The position numbers and the translations under genes were made by a program. This document shows positions 1 through 9,667 of a DNA stretch of 64,000 nucleotides, piece by piece; position 1 is the stretch's first letter; every line of letters begins with the position of its first letter. Under the pieces are notes generated by a model, which did no database searches, was not told the DNA's origin, and was given only the letters and a program-made list of their open reading frames with translations. Source of the DNA: an uncultured Bacteroidales bacterium (GTDB lineage Bacteria > Bacteroidota > Bacteroidia > Bacteroidales > Muribaculaceae); contig CACXLJ010000009.1 in NCBI GenBank assembly GCA_902768435.1, positions 1-64,000 on the forward strand, given 5' to 3'.

Positions 1-1437
1 CCACGTCTGCTGCTTGGCGGGAGTGGTACCTATCCAGTAACCTATTTTCATGTCGGTCACCATGCCACCAGCCATCGAGAGTGCGGTGCACACCACACCA
101 CCTATTATCATCGATGCCACAATGCCTTGCCAGCCATTAAGACCAATGGCCACAAAAACGCCCGATGCCACAATAAGGGTCATCAGCGTCATGCCACTCA
201 CGGGGTTACTACCCACAATGGCAATGGCGTTGGCGGCAACGGTGGTGAAGAGGAAGGCGATAACCACTACCACGATGAATGCCACGATGGTTTGGGTTAG
301 GTTGTGAATAACGCCTATGTAGAAGAACACAAACGTGACAAGCAATGCAGCACCCAGGGCAAAGACAAGCGCCTTCATCGAGATGTCGCGCTGAGTGCGC
401 TCGGGCTTCTCAACGTCGCCACCCTTCTTGAACGACTTGCCGGCTAGGCCCACAGCATTCTTGATAACGCCCCACGACTTGATGATGCCAATGATACCAC
501 TCATGGCGATACCACCAATACCTATCGAGCGGGCAAAATTCTTGAAGATGTCGTCGGTGGGCATAGCAGCCATCTCGGGGCTCACAGCAGCAAACAAGGG
601 CACAATAACCCACCAAATGAATGCACTACCAGCGAAGATGATGAAACTGTACTTCAGGCCGATAATGAAACCGAGTCCTAAAGTAGCAGCACTCACATTC
701 ACCTTAAACACATACTTGGTCTGGTCGGCAAAGTTCTGCATGGCCGGAATGGCCGTGGTCGAGATCACCTCTTTCCACCATCCGAACGAACTCATCAGGA
801 AGTCGTACAGACCACCCACAAGACCGGCAATGAGCAATGGCTTGGCCTGATCGCCACCCTTCTGGCCCTGAACCAGCACCTGGGTGGTGGCTGTAGCCTC
901 AGGGAAGGGGAAGTCGCCGTGTTTCTCCTTCACGAAGTACTTGCGGAAGGGGATGAAGAACAAAATGCCAAGAACACCACCCAGCAACGAGCTGAGGAAG
1001 ACCTCAAGGAAGTTGACGGTCATCTCAGGATACTTCTGTTGCAAGATGTAGAGCGCAGGCAAGGTGAAAATGGCACCTGCCACCACAATACCGCTGGCTG
1101 CGCCAATCGACTGAATGATCACATTCTCTCCCAGCGAGTTCTTGCGTTTTGTCACGCCTGCGATACCTGCCGCGATAATGGCGATAGGAATCGCTGCCTC
1201 AAACACCTGGCCCACCTTCAGTCCCAGATAGGCTGCGGCGGCACTGAATATCACCGCCATGATGAGGCCCATCGAAACCGAGTAAGGAGTCACCTCGGGA
1301 TAATTCTTCTCGGGGCGCAAAATGGGAACATACTTCTCACCTGGTTTCAGTTCGCGAAACGCGTTTTCGGGCAGCTGGATTTCTTCCTGCTGCATTTCGG
1401 GCGCTTCGACTTGAGCTTTTGTTGTTTCGTCACTCAT
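1..1437 (-). CDS. OPT family oligopeptide transporter (3' end outside window)
   Basis: Reading the minus strand from an ATG at 1437 gives an open frame of 479 codons that runs off the window edge, so the C-terminus is missing. After a polar, Glu/Gln-rich N-terminus (about 45 residues) come many hydrophobic segments, with runs such as AAAAYLGLKVGQVFEAAIP and FPFPEATATTQVLVQGQKGG that are typical of prokaryotic OPT/YSL transporters (TIGR00733 type). Such proteins move small peptides or metal chelates across the inner membrane; the substrate cannot be read here. Family members are about 600-700 residues, so roughly a quarter is off the edge. A secreted phosphatase lies upstream in the same direction, 107 bp away. 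Confidence 0.85.
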   Translation of the reverse strand, partial: MSDETTKAQVEAPEMQQEEIQLPENAFRELKPGEKYVPILRPEKNYPEVTPYSVSMGLIMAVIFSAAAAYLGLKVGQVFEAAIPIAIIAAGIAGVTKRKNSLGENVIIQSIGAASGIVVAGAIFTLPALYILQQKYPEMTVNFLEVFLSSLLGGVLGILFFIPFRKYFVKEKHGDFPFPEATATTQVLVQGQKGGDQAKPLLIAGLVGGLYDFLMSSFGWWKEVISTTAIPAMQNFADQTKYVFKVNVSAATLGLGFIIGLKYSFIIFAGSAFIWWVIVPLFAAVSPEMAAMPTDDIFKNFARSIGIGGIAMSGIIGIIKSWGVIKNAVGLAGKSFKKGGDVEKPERTQRDISMKALVFALGAALLVTFVFFYIGVIHNLTQTIVAFIVVVVIAFLFTTVAANAIAIVGSNPVSGMTLMTLIVASGVFVAIGLNGWQGIVASMIIGGVVCTALSMAGGMVTDMKIGYWIGTTPAKQQTW

Positions 1438-1544
1438 AAGATTAATAATTATTGATAGTTAGTTGTATTAGCAATTGGGTATTTCAAGTTGCGAAGTTAC
1501 ACATTTTCCCGCAATAAATGGCCAATTTTGCAATGAAAGGGCAA

Positions 1545-2396
1545 TTATCTCATCGTTTTCTTGCCATTTTCAATCACAACGCCGCGATAGTTGGAACTAA
1601 CAGGCTGGCCCAGCAGGTTGAAAGAACCGGCAGACTGTGATGCAACATCGGCTGCGACGATACTAATGCCGGTCTGGCCTGTTTTTTCCTTGTACTCGAT
1701 TTGAGCCTTCTTCATCTGCGCGATGAATTCCTCGCTGCCCTGCAGGGCGCAGAAACCAATGCTGGCTGCTGTGCGGCTGTTGTCCACATCGCTCTGCCAG
1801 TGAGCTCCCACAATCACGCGGCTGTTGCAGTAGTCCCATCCGCGTTTGAAAACCTGTTCGGCACGCTCCGGGGCAATTTGTGCCAGCAACAGCGAGATGC
1901 CCCACCCACGCAGGCTGTGACCGCTAGGATAACTGCCTTCGCCTTGCAGTGCGGCCTCCTCGTGCGAGGGCATGGCGTCGTTGTAGCGCTCAAAGGGGCG
2001 CTGACGGTGGTAGTATTCCTTGGTCTCCTTGCGCATGGGGTCGGTAGTGGCAAGGCTGGTTTCCAGCAGTTTCCATATTTCGGGCGTGTTGGCTTCTGAA
2101 ATTTGCAGACCAAATGCTTCTTGCCACAGGCCATAGAGCTTGGTATGGTCGTCCCACTCGGCATCAGCAATGGCTTGAGCCACCCGATCGGGGTCGAGTC
2201 GCTGCTCCTTGCCCCAGCCATAGCGCACCACATCGTAAGAGAATTCAGGGCTGTCGAAAGCCGGCGGAGCGGGCATGATGTTGATGAGTTTAGGTAGCTG
2301 ATTGAGTTCAAAATAAGGTTGCACAATATTGTCTTGAGCATGCACGCTCATCGCAACCATCATGATGGCGACTACCATCCAGCATGTCTTTTTCAT
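1545..2396 (-). CDS. Secreted PAP2 / class A acid phosphatase
   Basis: A 283-residue protein with a Sec signal peptide (cleavage likely after VHAQ, about residue 20). It carries all three signature blocks of the PAP2 phosphatase superfamily in order: KEYYHRQRP (K-x6-RP), PSGHS, and SRVIVGAHWQSD (SR-x5-H-x3-D). These provide the phosphate-binding Lys/Arg, the general-acid His and the nucleophilic His. Spacing and length match bacterial class A non-specific acid phosphatases, so a periplasmic role in releasing phosphate from organic phosphoesters is likely. It is transcribed from a good promoter at 2450-2480. The Na/Pi cotransporter and PhoBR-like pair nearby fit a phosphate theme, but co-regulation is inference. 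Confidence 0.9.
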   Translation of the reverse strand: MKKTCWMVVAIMMVAMSVHAQDNIVQPYFELNQLPKLINIMPAPPAFDSPEFSYDVVRYGWGKEQRLDPDRVAQAIADAEWDDHTKLYGLWQEAFGLQISEANTPEIWKLLETSLATTDPMRKETKEYYHRQRPFERYNDAMPSHEEAALQGEGSYPSGHSLRGWGISLLLAQIAPERAEQVFKRGWDYCNSRVIVGAHWQSDVDNSRTAASIGFCALQGSEEFIAQMKKAQIEYKEKTGQTGISIVAADVASQSAGSFNLLGQPVSSNYRGVVIENGKKTMR

Positions 2397-2449
2397 TTTG
2401 TGTATGTAATGTTATATATCATTTATAATAATTATATCTTTTGTTTGTG

Positions 2450-2480
2450 CAAAATTAGTGATTTATGCAAAAATGTGCAA
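2450..2480 (-). promoter_or_regulatory. Bacteroidetes-type promoter for the PAP2 phosphatase gene
   Basis: On the minus strand a TTG (2480-2478) is followed after 20 nt by TAATTTTG (2457-2450), matching the Bacteroidetes -33/-7 consensus. The phosphatase ATG lies 54 nt downstream. Confidence 0.55.
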
Positions 2481-2527
2481 CACACAGCCCCAAGCAAAGC
2501 ACGCGGTGGGCTTTTTTGTGTTGTGGG

Positions 2528-2558
2528 TTTGATTGGATGAAATAAATGTGTATATTTG
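2528..2558 (+). promoter_or_regulatory. Bacteroidetes-type promoter for the secreted protein at 2594
   Basis: TTTG (2528-2531), 19 nt, then TATATTTG (2551-2558). Start codon 36 nt downstream. Confidence 0.6.
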
Positions 2559-2593
2559 CGGTCGGAATGTTTCATTAAAAAAACGGATTGATT

Positions 2594-3193
2594 ATGAAAA
2601 GAATATCATTGGCAATGCTTTTTGCCTGCTGCATGCTGACAATGATGGCGCAGTATAGTTTCAAAGTGAACTATAAAGGCGCGAAACCCACCATCACCGA
2701 CATGGCGTGGGCATACTGCAACTTCATGGACGACCCCAACGAACCTGGCGACAAGCCGTCGAACGCCATTTTGCAAGCGCTGATTCAGTATCGCAACGGC
2801 TTGCCTCAATATGATGACGATGTGACATTTGTCGTAGATGAGAAAAACGGCTACATCCTGTATGAGTACAAACACGATACAGGGGTAACCCGAATGGAGA
2901 TGTGCTACTGGAACGAGGCCGATGGCAAGCACAAGCTGTTTGCCTTCAATAATATGGCTTCGATTGTGGACGATGAGCCCTTGTCCACTGAAACGACCGG
3001 CATGACATTTTGCCGTTACAATAATGCGACCAAGAAGATGACCCTCTGTGACCCGCCGGGTTTTGAGATTGACTACCAGTGTGCCTATGCTCTGCCACGC
3101 ACCGGCAAGAACATCACTGTGACCAAGTTCCTTAAAAACGGGCAAACGACCAAGAAGACGCTCAAGTGGAACGGGAAGCAGTTCAGCTACTGA
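2594..3193 (+). CDS. Secreted protein of unknown function
   Basis: Family not recognised. The protein (199 residues from the ATG at 2594; an in-frame TTG lies two codons upstream) starts with a clear signal peptide ending near MMAQ and continues as a soluble alpha/beta-looking sequence without membrane segments. Near residue 30 it reads TDMAWAYCNFMDDPNEPGD, and it ends with a basic stretch (KNGQTTKKTLKWNGKQFSY). The ATG is chosen because it begins directly with the basic n-region MKR. The gene stands alone with its own promoter (2528-2558) and terminator (3236-3270), so it is probably a monocistronic periplasmic or exported protein. Confidence 0.7.
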   Translation: MKRISLAMLFACCMLTMMAQYSFKVNYKGAKPTITDMAWAYCNFMDDPNEPGDKPSNAILQALIQYRNGLPQYDDDVTFVVDEKNGYILYEYKHDTGVTRMEMCYWNEADGKHKLFAFNNMASIVDDEPLSTETTGMTFCRYNNATKKMTLCDPPGFEIDYQCAYALPRTGKNITVTKFLKNGQTTKKTLKWNGKQFSY

Positions 3194-3235
3194 CTCTTTT
3201 ATTCCAAATTGGTCATTAGGCTTTATGGCACCAAG

Positions 3236-3270
3236 CACAAGCTCACCTTCGGGTGGGCTTTTTTTGTGCT
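3236..3270 (+). terminator. Rho-independent terminator
   Basis: Perfect 7-bp stem GCTCACC/GGTGGGC (two G-T pairs) with a TTCG tetraloop, followed by seven T. The flanking GCACAA/TTGTGC can extend the stem. It lies 43 nt after the stop at 3193. Confidence 0.8.
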
Positions 3271-3279
3271 CGGTGATTC

Positions 3280-3402
3280 TCAAGATTGCCTTGTCAGCGC
3301 CATTGTCAATGCCACCAGAACAAATGCGATGAACAATATGGCGATGATGAATCTCACCCAATTGAAAATCCTGATGATTCGTTCGGCTGTTTTCCTTTTC
3401 AT
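3280..3402 (-). CDS. Possible 40-residue single-pass membrane protein
   Basis: A short frame from ATG 3402 encodes a basic N-terminus (MKRKTAERIIRIFNWVR) followed by one strong hydrophobic helix (about residues 18-36) and a short polar tail. This is the layout of a small inner-membrane protein. No family is recognised and there is no conservation evidence, so it may be chance. It sits antisense to nothing else, between a terminator and the promoter region of the Na/Pi transporter. Confidence 0.35.
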   Translation of the reverse strand: MKRKTAERIIRIFNWVRFIIAILFIAFVLVALTMALTRQS

Positions 3403-3578
3403 ATATTTGAGTATTTGTTTATGCCGCCACAAATTTATTTTCAGGATGTTACAAAAACATTTCAATAGTATAAACACTTGGTTACAATGAGGTCATGTAA
3501 CAAGAATTTAATATTGCCGTAACCCGGTGGTAACAAGATTGGAATACCTTTACAGCACAATTATAGAGAAAAAAATAA

Positions 3579-5276
3579 ATGGATTTGATTATCAATGCAT
3601 TATCGCTTGTAGGTTCACTGGCATTGTTCTTATTTGGCATGAAGACGATGTCCGAGGGCCTTGAAAAGTTTGCCGGCGACCGCCTTCGCAGCATCCTCGC
3701 AGCCATGACCAAGAATCGCGTGATGGGTGTTTTCACAGGTATCATCATCACTGCCATGATTCAGTCGTCGAGCGCCACCACGGTGATGGTGGTGAGTTTT
3801 GTGAATGCCGGGCTGATGACGCTCACCCAGTCGATTGGGGTGATTATGGGTGCCAACATAGGCACAACAGTCACGGCATGGATTATCTCGGCCGTGGGGT
3901 TCAAGGTGAACATTGCCGCCTTTGCCATCCCCCTGCTTGCTATAGGAATGCCACTGATCTTCAGCCGCAAAGGCAACCGGAAGAGTGTTGGTGAATTCGT
4001 CTTCGGTTTCTCGTTCCTGTTCATGGGTTTGTCGTTCCTGCAGGAGTCGGCCACAGCCATGAACATTGGCGACATGGTGGCAGGCATGCTGGCCCATGTG
4101 CCGCAAGATTCATTCTTCACCATCATCCTGTTTGTGATAGTAGGAACCCTGGTAACCATGATTGTGCAGGCATCGGCAGCCACCATGGCCATTACGCTCA
4201 TGCTCTTTGGCATGAACATACCCGGCTTTGGATTTGAGCAGGCAGCCGCACTGGCCATGGGCCAGAACATAGGCACAACCATCACGGCATTCATGGCCTC
4301 GCTCACTGCCAACACACAGGCGCGGCGGGCTGCACTTGCTCACATGTTCTTTAATGTGTTTGGTGTGGTAGTTTTCCTGCTCGTGTTCTATCCGGCCTGC
4401 GATGCCGTGAGCTGGTTTGTAGACCATGTTATGGGCGGAGGCAACGACCTGTTCAAGCTCTCGGCCTTCCACACCGCGTTCAACGTTATCAACACGCTGT
4501 TGCTCATCGGTTTTGTGAAGCAAATCGAGATGCTTGTGTGCAAGATTCTCCCCATGAAAGCACAGGACGAGAGCTATCGGCTGAAGTATATTAGCGGCGG
4601 CCTGCTCTCGACAGCCGAACTCAGCATCATGGAAGCCCAAAAGGAGATTCATCACTTTGCTGAGCGCTGTCAGCGAATGTTTGGATTCGTCCCTGAACTG
4701 ATGCAAACTCACGACGAGGCCGAATTCAACAAGCTGTTCTCGCGGATAGAAAAATATGAAAGCATCACCGACTCGATGGAGATGGAGATAGCTGCTTACC
4801 TGAACAAGGTGAGCGAAGGGCGCCTGTCGGCAGCGTCGAAGAGTCAGATTCAAAAGATGTTGCGACAGATATCGGAACTGGAATCAATCGGAGACTCGGT
4901 GTATAACCTCGGGCGCACGCTGAACCGTCACCGCATGCATTGCCATGATGCCTTTACCCCCGAGCAGACCCAGCACATGAACACGATGCTGCAACTAGTC
5001 GAAGGGGCGCTCGACGAGATGTTGAAACGCATCGATGAGCCAACAACGAAAAAGAATATGAAAGCATCGATTAATATCGAGCACGAGATTAACAATTACC
5101 GCACACAGCTGCGCAACAAAAACCTGCAGGATGTGAATGCCGGTCTCTACAGCTATCAGCTTGGCGTATTTTATGTTGATTTCATCTCGGAATGCGAGCG
5201 CCTGGCCGACTATGTGATCAATGTGATACAGGCAGGTAAGAGGCTGAACAACGATATAGACGAAAAAGCAATCTAA
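3579..5276 (+). CDS. Na/Pi cotransporter family protein with PhoU-like C-terminal domain
   Basis: A 565-residue inner-membrane protein. The N-terminal half (about residues 1-320) is hydrophobic and holds the two inverted repeats of the NptA/SLC34-like family. Each repeat has the QSSSATT / QASAATM core and a following GANIGTTVTAW / GQNIGTTITAF motif, which line the sodium and phosphate sites. Residues about 335-560 are helical and charged and match the PhoU-like domain fused to this family in bacteria. It likely takes up, or exports, inorganic phosphate coupled to sodium. It faces a PhoR/PhoB-like pair in convergent orientation only 11 bp from the kinase stop, suggesting a phosphate-responsive locus, although a link is inferred. 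A weak -7 box (TACCTTTA, 3545-3552) precedes it. Confidence 0.92.
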   Translation: MDLIINALSLVGSLALFLFGMKTMSEGLEKFAGDRLRSILAAMTKNRVMGVFTGIIITAMIQSSSATTVMVVSFVNAGLMTLTQSIGVIMGANIGTTVTAWIISAVGFKVNIAAFAIPLLAIGMPLIFSRKGNRKSVGEFVFGFSFLFMGLSFLQESATAMNIGDMVAGMLAHVPQDSFFTIILFVIVGTLVTMIVQASAATMAITLMLFGMNIPGFGFEQAAALAMGQNIGTTITAFMASLTANTQARRAALAHMFFNVFGVVVFLLVFYPACDAVSWFVDHVMGGGNDLFKLSAFHTAFNVINTLLLIGFVKQIEMLVCKILPMKAQDESYRLKYISGGLLSTAELSIMEAQKEIHHFAERCQRMFGFVPELMQTHDEAEFNKLFSRIEKYESITDSMEMEIAAYLNKVSEGRLSAASKSQIQKMLRQISELESIGDSVYNLGRTLNRHRMHCHDAFTPEQTQHMNTMLQLVEGALDEMLKRIDEPTTKKNMKASINIEHEINNYRTQLRNKNLQDVNAGLYSYQLGVFYVDFISECERLADYVINVIQAGKRLNNDIDEKAI

Positions 5277-5287
5277 TAAAAACAGCG

Positions 5288-6733
5288 TCAGAATCTCGCT
5301 ATACTGAACCTGACCGTGAGCCCACCACCGGGTGTGGGCAGTGCAGTTGCTGTTCCGCCATGGGCAGCAACTGCATTCTTCACGATGGCAAGCCCGAGAC
5401 CTGTTCCACCGAGTTTACGACTGCGACCTTTATCGACACGATAGAAGCGTTCGAAGAGGTGTTCGAGATGTTGCGGTTCTACACCAACGCCGTTGTCGCT
5501 GACGGTGAACTCATAGAAATGCCTACCCTCGACCTCTACCTCGACGCCCACGATATCAAGGCGCGATGCACCGCTGGCGTAGGCAATGACATTGTCGACA
5601 AGGTTGCGGAAAATACTGTATATCAAACTTTGGTCGCCCTGGACCTCGACATGCTGCGGTACCTGAAGCGATGGCGCAATGCCCTTGTCCTGGAGTTGCA
5701 GTGCGGTATCATCGAGCACACTGTTAATGATCTGCACGACATTAACACGACGGTATTCCTGCCTGATTTGCGACTGGTTGTCGTCCATTTCATCTAATTT
5801 GGTGAGCGCGCTCATATCGAACAGGAGTTTGTTCATGCGCTCGCTTTGGGCATAGCAGCGCTCCAGGAAGTGTTTCTTCTTCTCCTCGGGCATGTCGGGA
5901 TTGTCGAGTATGCTCTCCAAGTAACCATGAATGCTGGCGGCTGGCGTCTTCAGCTCATGGGCTGCATTCTGTGTGAGTTGGCGCTTGATGCGCACCTTGT
6001 CCTCCTCTGAATGACGCAATTTCCAATAGAGCATGATGATGGTGTGACTGATATCGCCCAGCTCATCATCGGGCAGGCGACGTTCCAGTTCGTGGTCAAG
6101 TTCTTCCCCCTTCTCAGCCTTTACAGCAAATTCTCGCAAATAACCGATGTGCCGACTGATGCGATGAGTGCTGAGATAGAGCACAATGCCAAGAAGCAAG
6201 GTCAAGGCAATTGCAAAATATATGTAGGTGTTGTCGGCTTGAAGCGAGCGGGTCAACTCGGCTGAATAGGGCACGGCAGTGCGCACAATGATGTTGCCCA
6301 GCCGTGTGGCCGAATAGAAATAGGTTTCATGGGTAGATTGAGAAATGCGTTTAATGTCATAACCATTGCCATTGTGCAATGCCTGCTGAATTTCCTTGCG
6401 CTGAAGATGATTGCCCAGGGTGTCGACATTGCCACTGTAACTGTCGAGGATAACTCGCCCGTCCTTGTCGATAACCGACACGCGCAAACCCTCCATACTG
6501 TGCCGCTTCACGTAGTCGTGAAACAGGTGCTGGTTAGTGAGGCTGTCCTCGCCAAGGGTCTGCACCATCTCGTAGTTGTACATTTGCAGGCGGGAGTGAA
6601 GAATGTCGATCTTATACTCCTTTTCGCGCTGGTACTGATACACGCTGAAACACACAGCAAAGAGTAGGAACACGCCACCGATGCTGAACAGCAGATTGCG
6701 CTGGAACGACTTACTTTTCAAAACAGTAGCCAT
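5288..6733 (-). CDS. Sensor histidine kinase, PhoR-like
   Basis: A 481-residue kinase starting at ATG 6733 (MATVLKSKSF). This start overlaps the end of the response-regulator gene by 23 nt, a usual arrangement for translational coupling; a longer in-frame start exists but would lie deeper in that gene. TM1 is residues about 14-32, followed by a periplasmic sensor region of about 135 residues, TM2 about 170-188, a linker, then the HisKA dimerisation box NAAHELKTPAASIHG with phospho-accepting His259. The HATPase domain has an N box (FRNLVDNVIAYA), G1 (VSDNGVGV), F box (LFERFYRVD) and G2 (GGTGLGLAIVKN). All catalytic boxes are intact. Convergent with the Na/Pi cotransporter; the ligand is unknown. 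Confidence 0.93.
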   Translation of the reverse strand: MATVLKSKSFQRNLLFSIGGVFLLFAVCFSVYQYQREKEYKIDILHSRLQMYNYEMVQTLGEDSLTNQHLFHDYVKRHSMEGLRVSVIDKDGRVILDSYSGNVDTLGNHLQRKEIQQALHNGNGYDIKRISQSTHETYFYSATRLGNIIVRTAVPYSAELTRSLQADNTYIYFAIALTLLLGIVLYLSTHRISRHIGYLREFAVKAEKGEELDHELERRLPDDELGDISHTIIMLYWKLRHSEEDKVRIKRQLTQNAAHELKTPAASIHGYLESILDNPDMPEEKKKHFLERCYAQSERMNKLLFDMSALTKLDEMDDNQSQIRQEYRRVNVVQIINSVLDDTALQLQDKGIAPSLQVPQHVEVQGDQSLIYSIFRNLVDNVIAYASGASRLDIVGVEVEVEGRHFYEFTVSDNGVGVEPQHLEHLFERFYRVDKGRSRKLGGTGLGLAIVKNAVAAHGGTATALPTPGGGLTVRFSIARF

Positions 6734-7403
6734 AACCCACACGTGTTTTAATGTGTTTGCCATAGTGGCCAAGTTTCTTGCGCAGACGGGTGATGTTCAC
6801 ATCAACCGTGCGGTCGAGCACCAGCACATCGTGCGGCCAGCAGTTCTTGATCAAGTCCTCACGCGAAAACACCTTGTCGGGGTGCTGGAGGAAGAACGAC
6901 AGCAGCTCAAATTCCAGTTTGGTGCACACCAATTCGTTGCCATCGAGGGCAACGGCCTTGGCATTCAGGTCAATAACGATTCCCTCGTAATGGATTCGGT
7001 TGTCATGAGCAGTTGAGTCCGAGTGCTGAGGGTGCGACTGTGCAGTTCGCCTGATTACCGCCCGAACCCTTGCCTTCACCTCTTTCATGCTCAAAGGCTT
7101 GGCTATATAGTCGTCGGCACCAATATTCAGGCCCTTCACCAAGTTGTCCTCTCCATCAAGCGCGGTGATAAAGATAATGGGAATGTGTGCCGTGGCAGGA
7201 TCATCCTTCAACCTTCGAGCCATCTGGAATCCTGACATTTCACCCATCATCACATCGAGCAGAATGAGCGAATAGTCCTGCAGAGGCAGCTCGAGCGCTT
7301 CTTCGGCAGAATTTGCTGTCATCACCTCAAAGCCCTCGGTTTCAAGGTTATATTGAAGTATCTCGCATATATCCTGTTCGTCGTCAACAACAAGTATTTT
7401 CAT
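6711..7403 (-). CDS. OmpR/PhoB-family response regulator
   Basis: A 230-residue regulator with an N-terminal receiver domain (residues 1-115). The acidic pair is at D7/D8, the phospho-acceptor is Asp50 (LILLDVMM), the switch Thr is in IFITA and the conserved Lys is K102 (YIAKPLS). The C-terminal winged helix (about 130-230) carries the OmpR-type DNA-binding helix RTVDVNITRLRKKLG and the wing RVGYGYCFEK. It is first in a two-gene operon with the kinase at 5288-6733. The adjacent phosphate transporter makes a PhoB-like role plausible but unproven; Bacteroidetes RprY-type regulators look similar. Confidence 0.93.
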   Translation of the reverse strand: MKILVVDDEQDICEILQYNLETEGFEVMTANSAEEALELPLQDYSLILLDVMMGEMSGFQMARRLKDDPATAHIPIIFITALDGEDNLVKGLNIGADDYIAKPLSMKEVKARVRAVIRRTAQSHPQHSDSTAHDNRIHYEGIVIDLNAKAVALDGNELVCTKLEFELLSFFLQHPDKVFSREDLIKNCWPHDVLVLDRTVDVNITRLRKKLGHYGKHIKTRVGYGYCFEK

Positions 7404-7573
7404 AGGTCATCAGTGTTTTAAATGACAAATATACTGATTTTTCAAAAAACTCGAAAAGGATATATATTACAATGTTATGACATTTGAAACCCTGGCGACA
7501 ATTAAATGATAATTCATTTTCGCCATTCCATGAGAGAAATCATCGTCAGCTATTGACAGGCTATATTAAAAAC

Positions 7574-7605
7574 AAAGAGAGTGGCTGAAAATCAGTCACT
7601 CTCTT
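7574..7605 (-). terminator. Rho-independent terminator of tRNA-Pro
   Basis: On the minus strand AAGAGAGTG pairs with CACTCTCTT around an inner ACTGATTTTCAGC segment, followed by a T-rich stretch. It begins about 5 nt after the tRNA 3' end. Confidence 0.75.
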
Positions 7606-7609
7606 GCGG

Positions 7610-7683
7610 TCGGGGTAACAGGATTCGAACTTGTGACCTCCTGCTCCCAAAGCAGGCGCGCTAACCAACTGCGCTACACCCCG
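7610..7683 (-). tRNA. tRNA-Pro (anticodon TGG)
   Basis: Cloverleaf of 74 nt: acceptor CGGGGTG/TACCCCG with one G-T pair at the base, D arm with AGTTGGTTA, anticodon stem CCTGC/GCAGG with loop TTTGGGA giving anticodon TGG, and T loop TTCGAAT. Discriminator is A and no CCA is encoded (ACCG follows). The T stem ACAAG/CCTGT contains one A-C mismatch. The rest of the 7404-7881 spacer holds its terminator and a promoter for aspS. Confidence 0.95.
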
Positions 7684-7824
7684 AAGAATTTTAAAAGAAG
7701 TCATTTTTGAGTTGTTCTTCAAAAATGCGTTGCAAAGGTAGCACTATTTTTGAAATCCACCAACCTTTTTATAAAAAAAAGCAGTTTTTGGGCGTCACAA
7801 GCACAATATGTGACTAATATTTAT

Positions 7825-7832
7825 TAATTTTG
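7825..7832 (+). promoter_or_regulatory. Candidate -7 box for the aspS operon
   Basis: TAATTTTG matches TAnnTTTG and lies 49 nt before the aspS ATG. No clear TTTG is seen at -33. Confidence 0.4.
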
Positions 7833-7881
7833 TAGGTTAAACCATATCAAAGAAGAAAACTTAAAAAAATATTATATAACC

Positions 7882-9657
7882 ATGTACAGAACGAAAACAT
7901 GCGGAGAACTCCGCTTGAACAATGTGGGCGAGACCGTTACCCTCGCCGGATGGGTGCAGCGCACTCGCAAAATGGGCGGCATGACCTTTGTGGACCTGCG
8001 CGACCGTTATGGCATCACGCAAATCGTGTTTAACAACGAAGTAGACGCCGAGTTGTGCGACAAGGCCAACCAGCTGGGCCGCGAATTTGTGATTCAGGTA
8101 GTAGGCAGTGTTGCCGAACGCTCGAACAAGAATCCCAAAATGCCCACAGGCGACATCGAAATCATTGCCAGCAAGCTCAATGTGCTGAGCCCGAGCATCA
8201 CCCCACCCTTCACCATCGAGGATGTGAGCGACGGCGGCGACGACCTGCGCATGAAATACCGCTATCTGGACCTGCGCCGCAGCGTGGTGCGCCGCAACCT
8301 GGAACTGCGCCACAACATGGCCATCCTGGTGCGCAACTTCCTCGACGCAAAAGACTTCATCGAGGTTGAGACCCCCATTCTCATCGGTTCTACGCCCGAG
8401 GGTGCCCGCGACTTCGTGGTGCCTTCGCGCATGAATCCCGGCCAGTTCTACGCACTGCCCCAGAGCCCCCAGACGCTCAAGCAGTTGCTCATGGTGGCCG
8501 GCTTTGACCGCTATTTCCAGATTGCCAAATGCTTCCGCGACGAGGACCTGCGTGCCGACCGTCAGCCCGAGTTCACCCAGATTGACTGCGAGATGAGCTT
8601 TGTGGACCAGGAAGATGTGATTGAAATCTTTGAGGACCTCGCCCGCCACCTGTTCAAGGAGGTGCGCGGCGTGGAACTGCCCGCCAAACTGCAGCAGATG
8701 ACCTGGCACGACGCCATGCGCCTCTACGGCAGCGACAAGCCCGACCTGCGATTCGGCATGACCTTCGTGGAACTCATGGATGTGATGAAGAAAGGCAAAT
8801 TCGGCGTGTTTGACGACGCTGCCTACATTGGCGGCATTTGCGTGCCCGGCTGCGCCGACTACACCCGCAAGCAGCTCGACCAGCTCACCGACTTTGTGAA
8901 GCGTCCGCAAGTGGGCGCCAAGGGTCTGGTGTATGTGAAATACAATGCCGACGGCACCATCAAGAGCAGCGTCGACAAGTTCTACGACGAAGCCGACCTG
9001 CTCGAACTCAAGCAAGCCATGGGCGCCAACGACGGCGACCTGGTGCTCATCTTGAGCGGCGACAACGCCAACAAGACACGCGTGCAGCTGTGCTCGCTGC
9101 GTCTGGAGATGGGCGAACGCCTGGGCCTGCGCGACAAGGACAAGTTCGAGTGCCTGTGGATTGTGGACTTCCCGCTCTTTGAGTGGAGCGACGAGGAACA
9201 GCGCCTCATGGCCACCCATCACCCCTTCACCATGCCCAACCCCGACGACATACCGCTGCTCGACACACACCCCGAGCAGGTGCGTGCCAAGGCCTACGAC
9301 TTTGTGTGCAACGGTATTGAGGTGGGCGGCGGCAGCCTTCGTATCCACGACGGCGAACTGCAGGCCAAGATGTTCAAGATTCTGGGTTTCACCCCCGAGC
9401 AGGCCATGGCACAGTTTGGCTTCCTGATCAACGCCTTCAAGTTTGGCGCACCTCCCCATGCCGGACTCGCCTTCGGCTTTGACCGCTTCGTGTCGATCAT
9501 GGCAGGCCTCGACAGCATTCGCGACTGCATCGCCTTCCCGAAGAACAACAGCGGCCGCGATGTGATGCTCGACGCTCCCAGCAACATTGCCCAGGCACAG
9601 CTCGACGAACTCTACCTCAATGTAGATGAAGCTCGTGTGAAAGCGCTTGGCAAATAA
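7882..9657 (+). CDS. aspS: Aspartate--tRNA ligase
   Basis: A 591-residue class II aminoacyl-tRNA synthetase that charges tRNA-Asp in the cytoplasm. An N-terminal OB-fold anticodon-binding domain (about 1-105, [20 protein letters not shown]) is followed by the catalytic core. Motif 1 is around FIEVETPIL, motif 2 has [18 protein letters not shown], and motif 3 is [15 protein letters not shown] near the C-terminus. A bacterial-type GAD insertion domain lies in between. The length is that of bacterial AspRS. The full ATG start at 7882 gives the usual [11 protein letters not shown] beginning. It is first in an operon with the Nif3-like gene, 10 nt downstream. Confidence 0.97.
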   Translation: MYRTKTCGELRLNNVGETVTLAGWVQRTRKMGGMTFVDLRDRYGITQIVFNNEVDAELCDKANQLGREFVIQVVGSVAERSNKNPKMPTGDIEIIASKLNVLSPSITPPFTIEDVSDGGDDLRMKYRYLDLRRSVVRRNLELRHNMAILVRNFLDAKDFIEVETPILIGSTPEGARDFVVPSRMNPGQFYALPQSPQTLKQLLMVAGFDRYFQIAKCFRDEDLRADRQPEFTQIDCEMSFVDQEDVIEIFEDLARHLFKEVRGVELPAKLQQMTWHDAMRLYGSDKPDLRFGMTFVELMDVMKKGKFGVFDDAAYIGGICVPGCADYTRKQLDQLTDFVKRPQVGAKGLVYVKYNADGTIKSSVDKFYDEADLLELKQAMGANDGDLVLILSGDNANKTRVQLCSLRLEMGERLGLRDKDKFECLWIVDFPLFEWSDEEQRLMATHHPFTMPNPDDIPLLDTHPEQVRAKAYDFVCNGIEVGGGSLRIHDGELQAKMFKILGFTPEQAMAQFGFLINAFKFGAPPHAGLAFGFDRFVSIMAGLDSIRDCIAFPKNNSGRDVMLDAPSNIAQAQLDELYLNVDEARVKALGK

Positions 9658-9667
9658 AGAACAACGC

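Noticed and set aside
395..1455. Plus-strand frames at 395-850 and 919-1455
   Set aside because: They lie antisense to the OPT transporter, whose minus frame is open across the whole 1437 nt with clear membrane segments.
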